From: an uncultured Bacteroidales bacterium
GTDB taxonomy: Bacteria; Bacteroidota; Bacteroidia; Bacteroidales; Bacteroidaceae
Assembly (NCBI GenBank): GCA_949297215.1
Contig: CASFRV010000001.1
Span: 496,001-560,000, forward strand
Length of the DNA: 64,000 bases
Direction: 5' to 3'
Part shown: in pieces, positions 1 through 9,483 of the stretch
Layout: each line of letters begins with the position of its first letter
Numbering within the stretch: position 1 is the first letter of the stretch
Made by a program: the position numbers and the translations under genes
Notes under the pieces: model-generated
Database searches by the model: none
Seen by the model: only the letters and a program-made list of their open reading frames with translations
What the model was told of the DNA's origin: nothing

Positions 1-768
1 ACGGTAGACGGGAAGCGGGAACTCTGTTGGGTTATCTATCCGCCCCATTTCGACGCTGCCAAGAAGTATCCTACGCTGCTCTACTGCGAGGGTGGCCCGC
101 AGTCGCCCGTCAGTCAGTTTTGGAGCTACCGTTGGAACTTCCAGCTCATGGCTGCCAACGGCTACATCATCATTGCCCCCAACCGTCGCGGGCTTCCCGG
201 TTTCGGTATGGAGTGGCTCGAAGCCATTAGCGGCGACTATTCGGGCCTTTGCATGCAGGACTATCTTTCTGCCATCGACGACATTTGCCGCGAGCCCTAC
301 GTCGACAAAGACCGCCTGGGATGCGTGGGAGCCAGCTTTGGCGGATACAGCGTTTATTGGTTGGCCGGACACCACGAGGGGCGTTTCAAGTGCTTTATAG
401 CCCACGACGGCATCTACAACACCCAGCAGCAGTATGTCGAGACGGAAGAAATGTGGTTCCCCAACTGGGACATGGGCGCTGCCCCCTGGCACAAGGATGC
501 CGAGGGCCGCATGCAAAAAGTTTTCGAGACGTCCCCCCATCTTTCAGTCGACAAATGGGACACGCCCATCCTTTGCATTCACGGGCAGAAGGATTTCCGC
601 ATCGAATACACCCAGGCCGAGTCGGCCTTCAACGCGGCCCGTTTGCGCGGCATCCCGGCCCAGTTGTTGCTCTTCCCCGATGAGAACCATTGGGTCTTGA
701 AGCCGCAGAACGGCGTGCTGTGGCAACGCACTTTCTTCCGTTGGCTGGATCGTTGGTTGAAAAAATAA
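1..768 (+). CDS. S9 family peptidase (prolyl oligopeptidase type), C-terminal part
   Basis: The reading frame is open from the first base, so the start lies outside the window; about 255 residues remain. This is the alpha/beta-hydrolase domain of an S9 serine peptidase (DPP4 / acylaminoacyl-peptidase group), which cleaves short peptides, usually in the Bacteroidota periplasm. The nucleophile elbow GASFGGYS carries the catalytic Ser (codon 334-336). The catalytic Asp is in HGQKDFR (codon 592-594) and the His in DENHWV (codon 688-690), so the triad is complete. The missing N-terminus would hold the beta-propeller. It ends 26 bp before the MFS gene, which suggests co-transcription. The family call is firm; the substrate is unknown. 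Confidence 0.9.
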   Translation, partial: TVDGKRELCWVIYPPHFDAAKKYPTLLYCEGGPQSPVSQFWSYRWNFQLMAANGYIIIAPNRRGLPGFGMEWLEAISGDYSGLCMQDYLSAIDDICREPYVDKDRLGCVGASFGGYSVYWLAGHHEGRFKCFIAHDGIYNTQQQYVETEEMWFPNWDMGAAPWHKDAEGRMQKVFETSPHLSVDKWDTPILCIHGQKDFRIEYTQAESAFNAARLRGIPAQLLLFPDENHWVLKPQNGVLWQRTFFRWLDRWLKK

Positions 769-794
769 ACACAGGATAAAGGAATAAATAAAAA

Positions 795-2165
795 ATGGAT
801 TTGCAGAAAACACAGGTAACACTCAGCGACAAGGCCTGGGCCCGCTGGTCGGCTCTTCTTATAGTCGCCTTTACGATGATGGCGGCCTACTACGTCAACG
901 ACGTTATGGCCCCGTTGAAAAGCATGCTCGAAGGAGAGCTGCATTGGACGAGCGGAGAGTTTGGATTCTTCACCGGAGCGTACAGCTTCCTCAACGTATA
1001 TCTTTTAATGCTCATCTGGGGCGGGCTTATCCTCGACCGCTTCGGCATTCGCTTCACCGGCACGCTCGCAGCCGTCTTGATGGTGGGCGGTACGCTTGCC
1101 GAATATTACGCCATCACCACCATGGGCGGCACGGCTGCCACCGTGTGGGGCTATAAGGCCGACGTGTTCGTAGCTTCGGCCGGCTATTCCGTCTTTGGCG
1201 TTGGAGCCGAGGTGGCCGGTATCACCGTATCGAAAATCATAGCCAAGTGGTTCAGGGGAAAAGAGTTGGCAACCGCCATGGGGGCCCAGGTGGCGCTGGC
1301 ACGTATCGGCTCGCAGGCCGCTTATGCCGTGGCGTTGCCCGTAGCTCAACGGTGGGGTCTTGATACACCGTTGCTCGTGGGACTCATACTGCTCTTCGGC
1401 GGTCTCATCTCTTTTCTCTGCTTTGCCGTCATGGATAAAAAGCTCGATAAGCAGGTAACGCTGTCGGCTACCTCCGAACCCGAGGATAAATTCTCCTTTA
1501 AGGACGTAAAAGCCGTCGTGTCCAATCCCGGTTTCTGGCTCATCGCCCTTCTTTGCGTGCTGTTCTACTCGTGCGTCTTCCCGTTCCAGAAGTTTGCCAC
1601 CGAACTGATGATCACCAAATACCACGTTTCCGAAAGCCTGGCAGGAGCTTTTGCAGGTTTGCCCGCGCTGGGTGCCCTTTTCCTGACGCCCGTCTTCGGT
1701 GGCATGATTGACAAGCGCGGCAAGGCGGCATCCATCATGCTTTTGGGAGCGGCTATGCTCATTTGCGTACATCTGGTCTTTGCTTTGCCTTTTATCAGTG
1801 CCCCTTGGGTGGCCATTGCGCTCATGATCATTCTGGGCATTGCTTTTTCCCTCGTGCCTTCGGCCATGTGGCCCTCTGTGGCCAAGATATTCCCCGTTAA
1901 GCAGCTCGGCACGGCCTATTCGCTGATATTTTTCATTCAGAATATCGGTCTTTGGGGCATTCCCGTGCTCATTGGCACCGTTTTGGAGAATTACTGCATC
2001 ACGGGCAAGACCGTTGTCAACGGGCAAGAAACGAATATGTACGACTATACGCTTCCGATGTGCATTTTCACCGGCATTGCCGTCCTTTCCATGCTTGTGG
2101 CTTTCTGTTTAAAGGCGGCCGACAAGAAATATGGTTACAAATTGGAGGAAGCCAATACGAAGTAA
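795..2165 (+). CDS. MFS transporter
   Basis: The 456-residue protein has about 12 hydrophobic segments in two halves and a central hydrophilic loop (roughly residues 215-240), the layout of a major facilitator superfamily carrier in the inner membrane. The N-terminal loop GGLILDRFGIRF after the second segment matches the MFS signature between helices 2 and 3. The substrate cannot be read from sequence. The ATG at 795 lies 26 bp after the S9 peptidase stop, so uptake of peptidase products is possible but is inference only. A strong terminator follows at 2217-2262. Confidence 0.85.
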   Translation: MDLQKTQVTLSDKAWARWSALLIVAFTMMAAYYVNDVMAPLKSMLEGELHWTSGEFGFFTGAYSFLNVYLLMLIWGGLILDRFGIRFTGTLAAVLMVGGTLAEYYAITTMGGTAATVWGYKADVFVASAGYSVFGVGAEVAGITVSKIIAKWFRGKELATAMGAQVALARIGSQAAYAVALPVAQRWGLDTPLLVGLILLFGGLISFLCFAVMDKKLDKQVTLSATSEPEDKFSFKDVKAVVSNPGFWLIALLCVLFYSCVFPFQKFATELMITKYHVSESLAGAFAGLPALGALFLTPVFGGMIDKRGKAASIMLLGAAMLICVHLVFALPFISAPWVAIALMIILGIAFSLVPSAMWPSVAKIFPVKQLGTAYSLIFFIQNIGLWGIPVLIGTVLENYCITGKTVVNGQETNMYDYTLPMCIFTGIAVLSMLVAFCLKAADKKYGYKLEEANTK

Positions 2166-2216
2166 CCGGCGGTAAAAATGTCTTTCCCATTCGGTAAGGG
2201 TGGGAGAGCGCCTGAT

Positions 2217-2262
2217 GCGAATGCCGTGGCGGGACGTTACCCTGCTGCGGCATTCGCTTTTT
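2217..2262 (+). terminator. Rho-independent terminator after the MFS gene
   Basis: A perfect 10-bp stem, GCGAATGCCG with CGGCATTCGC, is followed at once by TTTTT. It lies 51 bp after the MFS stop. The remaining sequence to 2529 shows no gene that I can support. Confidence 0.85.
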
Positions 2263-2529
2263 ATGTTGTTCCGTGAGCGGAAAGCGCTTTGCCCCGTGCT
2301 TTCCCTTTTTGGGGCCCGGCTTCATCCTTTTTTCTCCCGTCACCGCGTCAGGTTGATGCGCAGCAAAAGATTCTTAGCCGGGCAGAGAATCGTCTTCTTG
2401 CAGCCGGGATATGCCTTCGCAAACGACAAAAAATATATTTCCGGGCGTTGCGCCCGTTGAAAAGAGCCCGTAGCGGGGCAGCGGTTTGCGAAAAAGGTAT
2501 ATTCCGGTTCGCGGCATGTGTCTTTTCAC

Positions 2530-2537
2530 TAAATTTG
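2530..2537 (+). promoter_or_regulatory. Bacteroidota promoter -7 element (TAAATTTG) for the antiporter gene
   Basis: TAAATTTG matches TAnnTTTG and sits 18 bp before the start codon at 2556. No clear TTTG is seen 19-21 nt upstream. Confidence 0.6.
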
Positions 2538-2555
2538 CAGCCAAAATCGATATAA

Positions 2556-3863
2556 ATGAGTAACCCGTCCCGCAAAAAGCGTCCGCGCCGTTACGGCCTG
2601 CTGGCTGTCAGTCCGTTTTTCTTTCTCGTGCTTTCCTATGTGGCGCTGAGCCTTTATGAACGCGATTTTTCCAAGGTGCCGATGCTCGTTGTTTTCCTCC
2701 TGACGTCGGTTTATGCGTTGCTGACCACCCGTGGTCTTCCCTTGCAGGAGCGCATGCGCCACTTCTCGCGCGGAGCCGGTAGCGGCGATCTGATGCTTAT
2801 GGTGTGGATATTCGTTCTGGCCGGAGCATTTGCCGAGTCGGCCAAGCAGATGGGCGCCATTTCCGCCGCAGTCGATCTAACGCTCATGTGCCTGCCCGAA
2901 AACATGGTCCTGGCCGGCATTTTCGTGGCCGCGTGTTTCGTTTCCCTCTCCATCGGAACGTCTGTCGGCACCATTGCCGCCCTTGTCCCCGTGGCCACGG
3001 GCCTTGCTGCCAGAACGGGCATAGAGCTTCCCCTGCTTGTGGCGTCGGCTGTTGGCGGGTCTTTCTTTGGCGACAATCTTTCTTTCATTTCCGATACGAC
3101 GGTCGTGGCCACCCGCACACAGGGCTGCCGCCTTTCCGATAAATTCCGCGTCAACTTCCGCATCGTTCTTCCTGCTGCCTTGCTTACGTTTTTCCTGTAT
3201 GTCGTCATGGGCGCAGGCCATGGCGGGGCGGTGGCCCCTGCCGCGGTCGATTGGGGCAAGGTGCTCCCCTATGTCGTCGTGCTCGTCCTGGCGCTTTGTG
3301 GGGTCGACGTATTGCTGGTGCTTGCCTTGGGCATACTGCTTACGGGCATCACCGGCCTTTTCACCGGTGCATACGATTTGGCCGGCTGGCTTTCTGCTGC
3401 CACAAGCGGCGTGGCCGGCATGTCGGAGCTCATTCTCGTTTCGATGCTCGCGGGCGGTCTGCTCGAACTGATACGCTATAACGGCGGCATCGTCTGGCTC
3501 ATCCATTTTCTCACCCGCCGCGTGCGCACCACCCGCGGGGCCGAGCTGTGCATCGCCGCGCTCGTGAGCGTGGCCAACCTCTGCACGGCGAACAACACGA
3601 TAGCCATTCTTTCCGTCGGCCGTTTCGCAGCCGACATCTCGGAGCGCTACGGCGTCGACCGCCGGAAAAGCGCCAGCCTGCTCGACACTTTTTCCTGCTG
3701 CGTGCAGGGGCTTATTCCCTATGGCGCGCAGCTGCTCATTGCCGGAGGTCTGGCAGCGGTCAGTCCGGTCGAAATCGTTCCTTACCTTTACTATCCCATG
3801 GCCATGTTCGTCGTGGCGCTGCTGGCCGTGTGGTTCAGGTTTCCCCGCCGCTATTCTTTGTGA
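2556..3863 (+). CDS. Na+/H+ antiporter NhaC family protein
   Basis: The 435-residue membrane protein has about 11 hydrophobic segments. It belongs to the NhaC-type antiporter family, whose members exchange sodium (or an organic acid such as malate or lactate) for protons at the inner membrane. The conserved TSVGTIAALVPVATGLA stretch (about residue 133) and the GGSFFGDNLSFISDTT stretch (about residue 168) are family signatures. It has its own -7 element, is isolated from the MFS gene by a terminator, and ends tail-to-tail with ispF. The transported ion is not settled by sequence. Confidence 0.85.
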   Translation: MSNPSRKKRPRRYGLLAVSPFFFLVLSYVALSLYERDFSKVPMLVVFLLTSVYALLTTRGLPLQERMRHFSRGAGSGDLMLMVWIFVLAGAFAESAKQMGAISAAVDLTLMCLPENMVLAGIFVAACFVSLSIGTSVGTIAALVPVATGLAARTGIELPLLVASAVGGSFFGDNLSFISDTTVVATRTQGCRLSDKFRVNFRIVLPAALLTFFLYVVMGAGHGGAVAPAAVDWGKVLPYVVVLVLALCGVDVLLVLALGILLTGITGLFTGAYDLAGWLSAATSGVAGMSELILVSMLAGGLLELIRYNGGIVWLIHFLTRRVRTTRGAELCIAALVSVANLCTANNTIAILSVGRFAADISERYGVDRRKSASLLDTFSCCVQGLIPYGAQLLIAGGLAAVSPVEIVPYLYYPMAMFVVALLAVWFRFPRRYSL

Positions 3864-3894
3864 GCCACATCCCGCATCGTTCTATTTTCCAGCA

Positions 3895-3943
3895 CATACA
3901 GTGAGGGGAAACGGCCGTCGGCTGTTTCCCCTCGGTATGTTTT
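3895..3943 (+). terminator. Hairpin terminator between the antiporter and ispF
   Basis: GAGGGGAAAC (3903-3912) pairs with GTTTCCCCTC (3924-3933), extended by ACATAC/GTATGT on the outside, and then TTTT. It lies between convergent genes; the T-run is on the + side. Confidence 0.75.
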
Positions 3944-3976
3944 GCTTGCAGCAAGCGGAGCCGCGTGCCGCTTCGT

Positions 3977-4456
3977 TCACTTTTCGATGAGCGCCACGGC
4001 GTATGCCGCCATGCCCTCGCCCCGTCCTGTGTAGCCCAGCCTTTCGGTGGTGGTGGCTTTGATGGAGAGGTCTTCTTCCCCGATGCCCAAGATGGAGGCC
4101 AGGCAGGCGGTCATGGCCGGCACGTGCGGGTTGAGCTTGGGCTGCTCGGCGCAGACGGTTACGTCCACGTTGCCCACGCGCCACCCGTCGGCGGCGATGA
4201 GCTCCACCGTGCGGCCGAGCAGCACCTTGCTGTCGATGCCCAGCAGCGCAGGGTCGGTGTCGGGAAAGTTGTGTCCGATGTCGCGTTTCCCGGCAGCGCC
4301 CAGCAGGGCGTCGCAGATGGCGTGGATGAGCACGTCGGCGTCGCTGTGGCCCAGCAGGCCCCGCTCGTGCTCAATCCTGATGCCGCCCAGCCACAGCTCG
4401 CGGCCTTCCACCAGCCGGTGGACGTCGAAGCCCATTCCCACTTTTATTTTTCCCAT
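3977..4456 (-). CDS. ispF: 2-C-methyl-D-erythritol 2,4-cyclodiphosphate synthase
   Basis: The 159-residue product has the normal IspF length. The enzyme cyclises CDP-methylerythritol 2-phosphate, releasing CMP, in the cytoplasmic MEP route to isoprenoids. The metal-binding GFDVHRL motif is near the N-terminus (D10 and H12 region), GHSDADVLIHAICDALLGA follows at about residue 36, and the C-terminal ATTTERLGYTGRGEG is intact. It is the last gene of the minus-strand run FAH-like > porU > porV > ispF, 27 bp after porV. The link to type IX secretion genes is positional; no functional connection is evident. Confidence 0.97.
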   Translation of the reverse strand: MGKIKVGMGFDVHRLVEGRELWLGGIRIEHERGLLGHSDADVLIHAICDALLGAAGKRDIGHNFPDTDPALLGIDSKVLLGRTVELIAADGWRVGNVDVTVCAEQPKLNPHVPAMTACLASILGIGEEDLSIKATTTERLGYTGRGEGMAAYAVALIEK

Positions 4457-4483
4457 AGTTTCTTCTGCGTATGGTTTGTGCTT

Positions 4484-5650
4484 TTAGCGGCCGCGGCCGA
4501 AGAGTTCGCGGATGCCGTCAAAGTCGAATGCCAAGGATACCCTCAGCGTCTGGTCCAGCGGGTTGCTGGGCGAGGTGGCCACCACGTAGCCCGCGTCGAT
4601 GGCCAGCACGTTCATGCGGAAGCCTGCGCCGAACGTCATGTAGCGGCGTCCGCCCTGGGCATCGCTTTCGTGCTGGTAGCCGCCGCGCAGGGTGAACTTG
4701 TCGTTGTATGTGTACTCCGCGCCCACGCTCCAACGTATCTCCTGCATTTCTCCCTTGAAGCCCTGCGGCGAATCGCCGAAGCTTTTGAAAATTCCCTTGA
4801 TGGAAGGAATATCATAATACTCTGTACGTAATCTTTCTTGGTAATCCTCATCAGGTTCACCTTCATTTTGGAGGGGTTTAACGGGCACGAGCAGCTTGTT
4901 GGCGTCGGCGTAGAACGATATGCGGTTGTATTCGTTTAGGGGGATGGTGTAGCCCAAACCGATACGCAAGTTGGTGGGGATGAAGTAGGAAATATCTTCA
5001 CCGTAGTTGATTTTCGAGCCGATGTTGCTGATGTTCACGCCGAAGGCGAAGAGGCATTCTCGGTTGCCCATCATGACGTAGTTGTTGTAGTAGCATGCGA
5101 TGTCGGCGGCAAATGCAGATCCTGGTGTTTGGGCGTCATCGTAGTGGCCGGTCAGGTCCGAATACATGTAGCGTAGGGCCACGGCTGCCGCGAAGCGTTC
5201 GCTCAGCATGCGCGAGTAGGCCACGTCGACGCCCAGCTCGTAGGGGCGCACGGTCATGTTGGCATCGCTCGTCGACACGTCGCCCAGCGAGAAATAGCGG
5301 AGCGAGGCGCTGATGGCCTGATAGTCGCCCAGGCGTATGTAGCCGGCGGCGTTCATCAGGGCGATGCCGCTCGTCAGTTTGCTCAGCCACGGCGTGTAGT
5401 TGATGGCCAGGCCGGCGCGGCTGATGGTGAAGGGATATTTGGCGGGGTTCCAGTTTTGCGAGTAGACGTCGGGCTCGGTGGCGGCTCCGGCGTCGCCCAG
5501 GGCGCCTGCACGGGCGTCGGCCGCGATCGATTGTGAGGTCACGGCCGTCATGATGGGGTTGAACTGGTCTCTGACGTCATCCTGCGCCCACGCCGTGCCC
5601 GTCGAGGCAAGGGTCATGGACAGGAGGACTGCTGTCGTCGGTTTCTTCAT
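4484..5650 (-). CDS. porV: Type IX secretion outer-membrane protein PorV (LptO)
   Basis: The 388-residue protein has a signal peptide ending at AWAQ and then a long run of amphipathic beta strands, as in FadL-like barrels. The segment QSIAADARAGALGDAGAAT (about residues 40-58) and QNWNPAKYPF are typical of PorV. PorV binds type IX cargo at the translocon and hands it to PorU for signal removal and linkage to A-LPS. It lies 31 bp downstream of porU, the classic pairing. The stretch coding for about residues 255-290 is clearly more AT-rich than the rest and encodes a charged loop (PDEDYQERLRTEYYD). Confidence 0.92.
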   Translation of the reverse strand: MKKPTTAVLLSMTLASTGTAWAQDDVRDQFNPIMTAVTSQSIAADARAGALGDAGAATEPDVYSQNWNPAKYPFTISRAGLAINYTPWLSKLTSGIALMNAAGYIRLGDYQAISASLRYFSLGDVSTSDANMTVRPYELGVDVAYSRMLSERFAAAVALRYMYSDLTGHYDDAQTPGSAFAADIACYYNNYVMMGNRECLFAFGVNISNIGSKINYGEDISYFIPTNLRIGLGYTIPLNEYNRISFYADANKLLVPVKPLQNEGEPDEDYQERLRTEYYDIPSIKGIFKSFGDSPQGFKGEMQEIRWSVGAEYTYNDKFTLRGGYQHESDAQGGRRYMTFGAGFRMNVLAIDAGYVVATSPSNPLDQTLRVSLAFDFDGIRELFGRGR

Positions 5651-5681
5651 TTTGGTATGGAGTGATTATGTTTATATTCGT

Positions 5682-8600
5682 TCAGGGACGTACGATGACG
5701 AGCTTTTCGGCGTCGCTTTCCTTCTCGTCGCCGCCTGTGCGGCAGACGCCGCGATACAGGTAGATGCCCGGTTCGAGGGGACGGCCGGCGGCGTCGCGCA
5801 GGTCCCATGTGGCCGAGGCGTACGACGTGCCCGCGGCGGCTGTGGCTTCGCGCCACCACAGGCGGCGTCCGCTCAAGTCGAACACCTCGAACGTCACGCG
5901 GCTGTCGGTTTCGCCCGCCTCAACGTGGGCTGTAAACGTCGTGCTCGTCGTTGCCGGGTTGCGCGATGCGCTCACCTCGAAGCCCGTGGGGGCATGCTCG
6001 CCCACGAGAAAATCGAGCACGGCGGTCGTCGAGTTGTTGTTGACGTCCCAGGCCCGTAGCTCGAGCGTGTGGCGGCCGTCCGTCAGGCCTTGCAGCGGGT
6101 AGCTGATGGAGCCGCTGCGGTAGGTGCCGAAGTCGTATGTGAAATAGTCGTTCAGGATGTAGCTGCCGGCCTTGTCGCCGTCGATGGTCAGTTCCAGGTC
6201 GTGGCCCAGGCCGTTGCCGGTGGTGTTGATGCCGTTGTCGTCGCTCACCTGGGCCAGGAAGAGCGTTTCGCGCCCCACCTTGCCGCCGTTGGGGAAGTCC
6301 ATGCTGCCCAGCGCGACGAAAACCTTCGGCCCCACCGTGTCGGGCGCGGCGCCTTCGGCCGTGCCGTTCAGGTGGAAGCGGTCGTCGTAGCCGTGGCATT
6401 CGAGCGAGCGGTCATTGTTCACGGCATATACGTAGATGCGCCCCGTCGTGTTGCTGTAACTGATGTCGTAGGGAACGGGAATCTCCATGCTGAAGCACCC
6501 TCCGCGGATGGAATCGCTCCCTTCGAAGAGCGCGTTGCCGCGGTCGGTATATGTGAGCGGGCCGGCCTCGGAGCCTTCGTTGTTCTGGCACGTGACGGTG
6601 GTTTCGCGGTCGAAGAGCGTGAGCGTTGCCACGCCCGAAAAGCCGGGCAGCTCGTCGCCCGCGGGCGAGAGCACGCGGCCGCTCACCCTCACCTTGTCGC
6701 CGGCACGCAGCTGCACGTTGCTGCCCTCGGTGAGCGCCACACCTGCGATGCTGTCGATGGCGGCCCGTCCGGTGGGGAAGCCCAGCCGCAGCGCGGGGTC
6801 GCCGAAGAAGTGGTATTTCAGCTTGTTGTTTGTGCGGTCGCCGCCGTCGTCGATGAGCTCTGCCTTGGCCAGCTGCAAGGCTTCGCCCATCGTGTGCGGG
6901 CTGCCGGCCTCGTCCGTTCCGAACAGATACTTGCAAAACGCTACGTTCAGCCGGCGGTTGGGGTCGGAATAGACCTTACGCGAGGCACACATCACGGCGA
7001 TGGCGCCTCCGTCCTCGTAGAGCAGGGCTGCCCGCCCGATGTTGTCGCTTCCGCTGTCGAACGTGGCCACTTCGCACGAGGCAAAGACCCAAAGCGGGAT
7101 GCCGGACGTGGCTATCGAGCGGAAATCGTCGGTCAGCAGCAGGCGGGCGTGCGATATGCGGTCGGGGGCGCCGTGCCCGCTGTAATTGAACATGAGAGCG
7201 CCGCGGCGCATCTGCTCTTTCAGCTCGTCGCTCATCTGCGGATAGGCGTAGCCCGTGGCCGTTATCGTCCGCTTGTAGACGTCCCAGAAGAAACGTTTCA
7301 TGATGAGCCTGTCGCCGGTCGTTGTGCGCACCTGGTTGTAGGCTGCGTTGGCGTCGTTCATGTGGTCGTGGTCGTCGATGTCGTCACCCATGAAGCAAAC
7401 GGTGTTTCTCCACGTGCCCACCGACGCCTTTTCCATGTAGGCAAGGGTTTTGTCGACGATGATGCGCGCCTCCTCGGGCGTGCGGCACGTGAGGCGGCCG
7501 ATGCTCAGGTCGACAGGCTCAATGAGCATGTTGCGGCCCTCGCCGTCGTCGAGCAGGCCGAAGTAGTCGTCGGTGACGTAGCTGTGCAGCGGGCCGATAG
7601 AGTTTTGCTGGTTGGTCGTTTCGTAGGCCAGCAAGAAGTCGTCGGGCGAGAGCGAGGCGTTTTCGGCCATGAGCATGCGGTTGTCCCACAGGCTTTCGCC
7701 GAAGAGCAGCAGGTGGCGCGGCGCGTCGGCGTCGGACGTGGCGCGGTCGTAGAGCATTTTCAGGTAGCGGCGGTAGGCCGTGGCGTCGGGCGTGCCCGAG
7801 GAAAATTCGTTGTAGATCTCGTCGGCGCGCACCACCTTGACGCGCAGACCGTCGCGCCGGCGGTGCTCGTCGGCCAGCCGCTCGGCCTCAGCTGTGAGCT
7901 GCCCGGAGGCCGGCACGAGGATGATCATGTCGAGCGCGGCGTCGGCATGCAGGTTTTGGTTGGGCGTTTCGCCCACCAGCTCGGGGGTGGGGCAGCTTTG
8001 CTCCACGTCGACAACGGCATAGCGGCGGTTGCCGTCGGCCACCGCCGCGGTGAGGACGCCGTCGGTGAGCGTCGCCGCCACTTCGGCCACGGGGTCGCCC
8101 GCGCGGCCCAGCCGCCACAGACGCGTCGAGGCCGTGGCACCGCCGATGCTGAGCGTGACGGCCCGGCCCGTGCGCGGCGAGAAGGAGAAGGCCCCGTCCG
8201 AGGCGCTGAGGCGCCGCGTATAGTTGATGCAGATGAAGTTGAGTCGGGCGGCGTGGCCGGCCGTCGTGGTGAAGCGGAACGTGTTGCTTGCCGTCACGTC
8301 GGACGAGTTGAAGCTCGTGCGCACCTCGCGTGCGTTTTCGTCGCTCCCCAGGCGCGACACCGTGAGCGAGCCCAGCGAGGTGCCGTTGAGCGCAATTTCG
8401 GCCCGCGTCGACGAGAGCGCGTTCGAGGCCGAAAAGGCCACCCGCACCGTGGCGTCTTCGCCCTCGACGATGCCGGGGGCGTCCAGCCGGAAGCTGTGGG
8501 TGTTGCCGTAGGCAAAATCGTAGCCGTCGTGAAACTCGCGGCCGCCCGTGTACCAGCTGTAAGCGTCGTCGTCGAGCAAAACGGGATAAGTCACCTCGGA

Positions 8601-9440
8601 AACGGTGGCCGACGGCGTCGTGGCCGGTGCTTCGAGCGTGGGGAAGGCGGCAGGTGCTTCGTCGGCCTCGGTCAGGAAGTAGTAAGCGTAGGATGAATAG
8701 GTGTTGTTGGCGTGCTCCCAGCTTTGGGTGTTGCTGTTCCACGTCCAGCGCACGGTTCCCTCAGAGTAAAAGAGCAGGCGGTCGCCGTGGCGGTAGAGGG
8801 GCACTTCCTCCAAGTCGTCGGCAACGCGGCCGTCGCCGTCGAAGTCGAGCTGCTCTTCCTGCACCAGGCCGCCGTAGCCGTAGAGGCGCACGCGCGACGG
8901 GTCGGCAAAGCCGGCCGATTGCAGGAAGGCGGGCGTCAGGGCATACAGCCCCTCGCTGCCCACGCGTATCTTGACCCACCGCCCTTGGGAGAGGACGGAA
9001 GAGGAGGCGTAGCGGTCGGCCGCGCTGCGGCCTGCGGCCTGCGCAAGGGCCGTGCGCCGCACCGTGAGCTTGCACGACGTGAGGCGCATCCAGCGGCCCC
9101 CGATGCGGGCAAAGGGGGCAAAGCTCACGTTGAGCACGGCCTGCTTGCGCAGCGCGCCCACGCTCACCCGGGGTTCAATGGCCGTCTGCTCAAAGCCGGC
9201 CTTGCGCAGGGCGCGCACCTCGGACGCCTTCAACGGGGCATATTCGGGATATTCGATGCCGACGGTAAAGCTGCCGCCCGCGGCAGGCTGTCCGGTATGG
9301 AGCTGCGTGCGAAACACAGGTATGTCGGTCCCGATGGCATAGCGGGCGGCGGGCAGGTCGGTGAAACCGTCGCTTTGGGCGCGGGCGCCGGTGTGGGCGC
9401 AGAGCGCGGCAAGCAGGATGATGAGGAAATGTCGTAGCAT
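5682..9440 (-). CDS. porU: Type IX secretion C25-family sortase PorU
   Basis: The product is 1252 residues if started at the ATG at 9440, chosen because MLRHFLIILLAALCAHTGARAQS is a clean signal peptide; upstream in-frame codons precede it. The central domain is a gingipain-type C25 peptidase. The catalytic His is in NYSGHGAPD (H756) and the Cys in FASCEVA (C789), a 33-residue spacing that matches gingipains. The last 80 residues (FEVFDLSGRRLW, GIYLYRGVCR) form a type IX C-terminal domain. PorU removes such domains from cargo at the cell surface and links the cargo to lipopolysaccharide. It is co-directional with porV and a FAH-like gene. At about 1250 residues it is somewhat longer than the Porphyromonas protein. 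Confidence 0.95.
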   Translation of the reverse strand: MLRHFLIILLAALCAHTGARAQSDGFTDLPAARYAIGTDIPVFRTQLHTGQPAAGGSFTVGIEYPEYAPLKASEVRALRKAGFEQTAIEPRVSVGALRKQAVLNVSFAPFARIGGRWMRLTSCKLTVRRTALAQAAGRSAADRYASSSVLSQGRWVKIRVGSEGLYALTPAFLQSAGFADPSRVRLYGYGGLVQEEQLDFDGDGRVADDLEEVPLYRHGDRLLFYSEGTVRWTWNSNTQSWEHANNTYSSYAYYFLTEADEAPAAFPTLEAPATTPSATVSEVTYPVLLDDDAYSWYTGGREFHDGYDFAYGNTHSFRLDAPGIVEGEDATVRVAFSASNALSSTRAEIALNGTSLGSLTVSRLGSDENAREVRTSFNSSDVTASNTFRFTTTAGHAARLNFICINYTRRLSASDGAFSFSPRTGRAVTLSIGGATASTRLWRLGRAGDPVAEVAATLTDGVLTAAVADGNRRYAVVDVEQSCPTPELVGETPNQNLHADAALDMIILVPASGQLTAEAERLADEHRRRDGLRVKVVRADEIYNEFSSGTPDATAYRRYLKMLYDRATSDADAPRHLLLFGESLWDNRMLMAENASLSPDDFLLAYETTNQQNSIGPLHSYVTDDYFGLLDDGEGRNMLIEPVDLSIGRLTCRTPEEARIIVDKTLAYMEKASVGTWRNTVCFMGDDIDDHDHMNDANAAYNQVRTTTGDRLIMKRFFWDVYKRTITATGYAYPQMSDELKEQMRRGALMFNYSGHGAPDRISHARLLLTDDFRSIATSGIPLWVFASCEVATFDSGSDNIGRAALLYEDGGAIAVMCASRKVYSDPNRRLNVAFCKYLFGTDEAGSPHTMGEALQLAKAELIDDGGDRTNNKLKYHFFGDPALRLGFPTGRAAIDSIAGVALTEGSNVQLRAGDKVRVSGRVLSPAGDELPGFSGVATLTLFDRETTVTCQNNEGSEAGPLTYTDRGNALFEGSDSIRGGCFSMEIPVPYDISYSNTTGRIYVYAVNNDRSLECHGYDDRFHLNGTAEGAAPDTVGPKVFVALGSMDFPNGGKVGRETLFLAQVSDDNGINTTGNGLGHDLELTIDGDKAGSYILNDYFTYDFGTYRSGSISYPLQGLTDGRHTLELRAWDVNNNSTTAVLDFLVGEHAPTGFEVSASRNPATTSTTFTAHVEAGETDSRVTFEVFDLSGRRLWWREATAAAGTSYASATWDLRDAAGRPLEPGIYLYRGVCRTGGDEKESDAEKLVIVRP

Positions 9441-9483
9441 AAGGTTTCCGGTAAGTCGGCCGGCGGGCAGGAGGCGTGCCGGC

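Noticed and set aside
6069..8696. An 875-codon open frame opposite porU
   Set aside because: It runs antisense through a clear C25 peptidase. Long antisense frames are expected in GC-rich coding DNA. No domain or promoter supports it.
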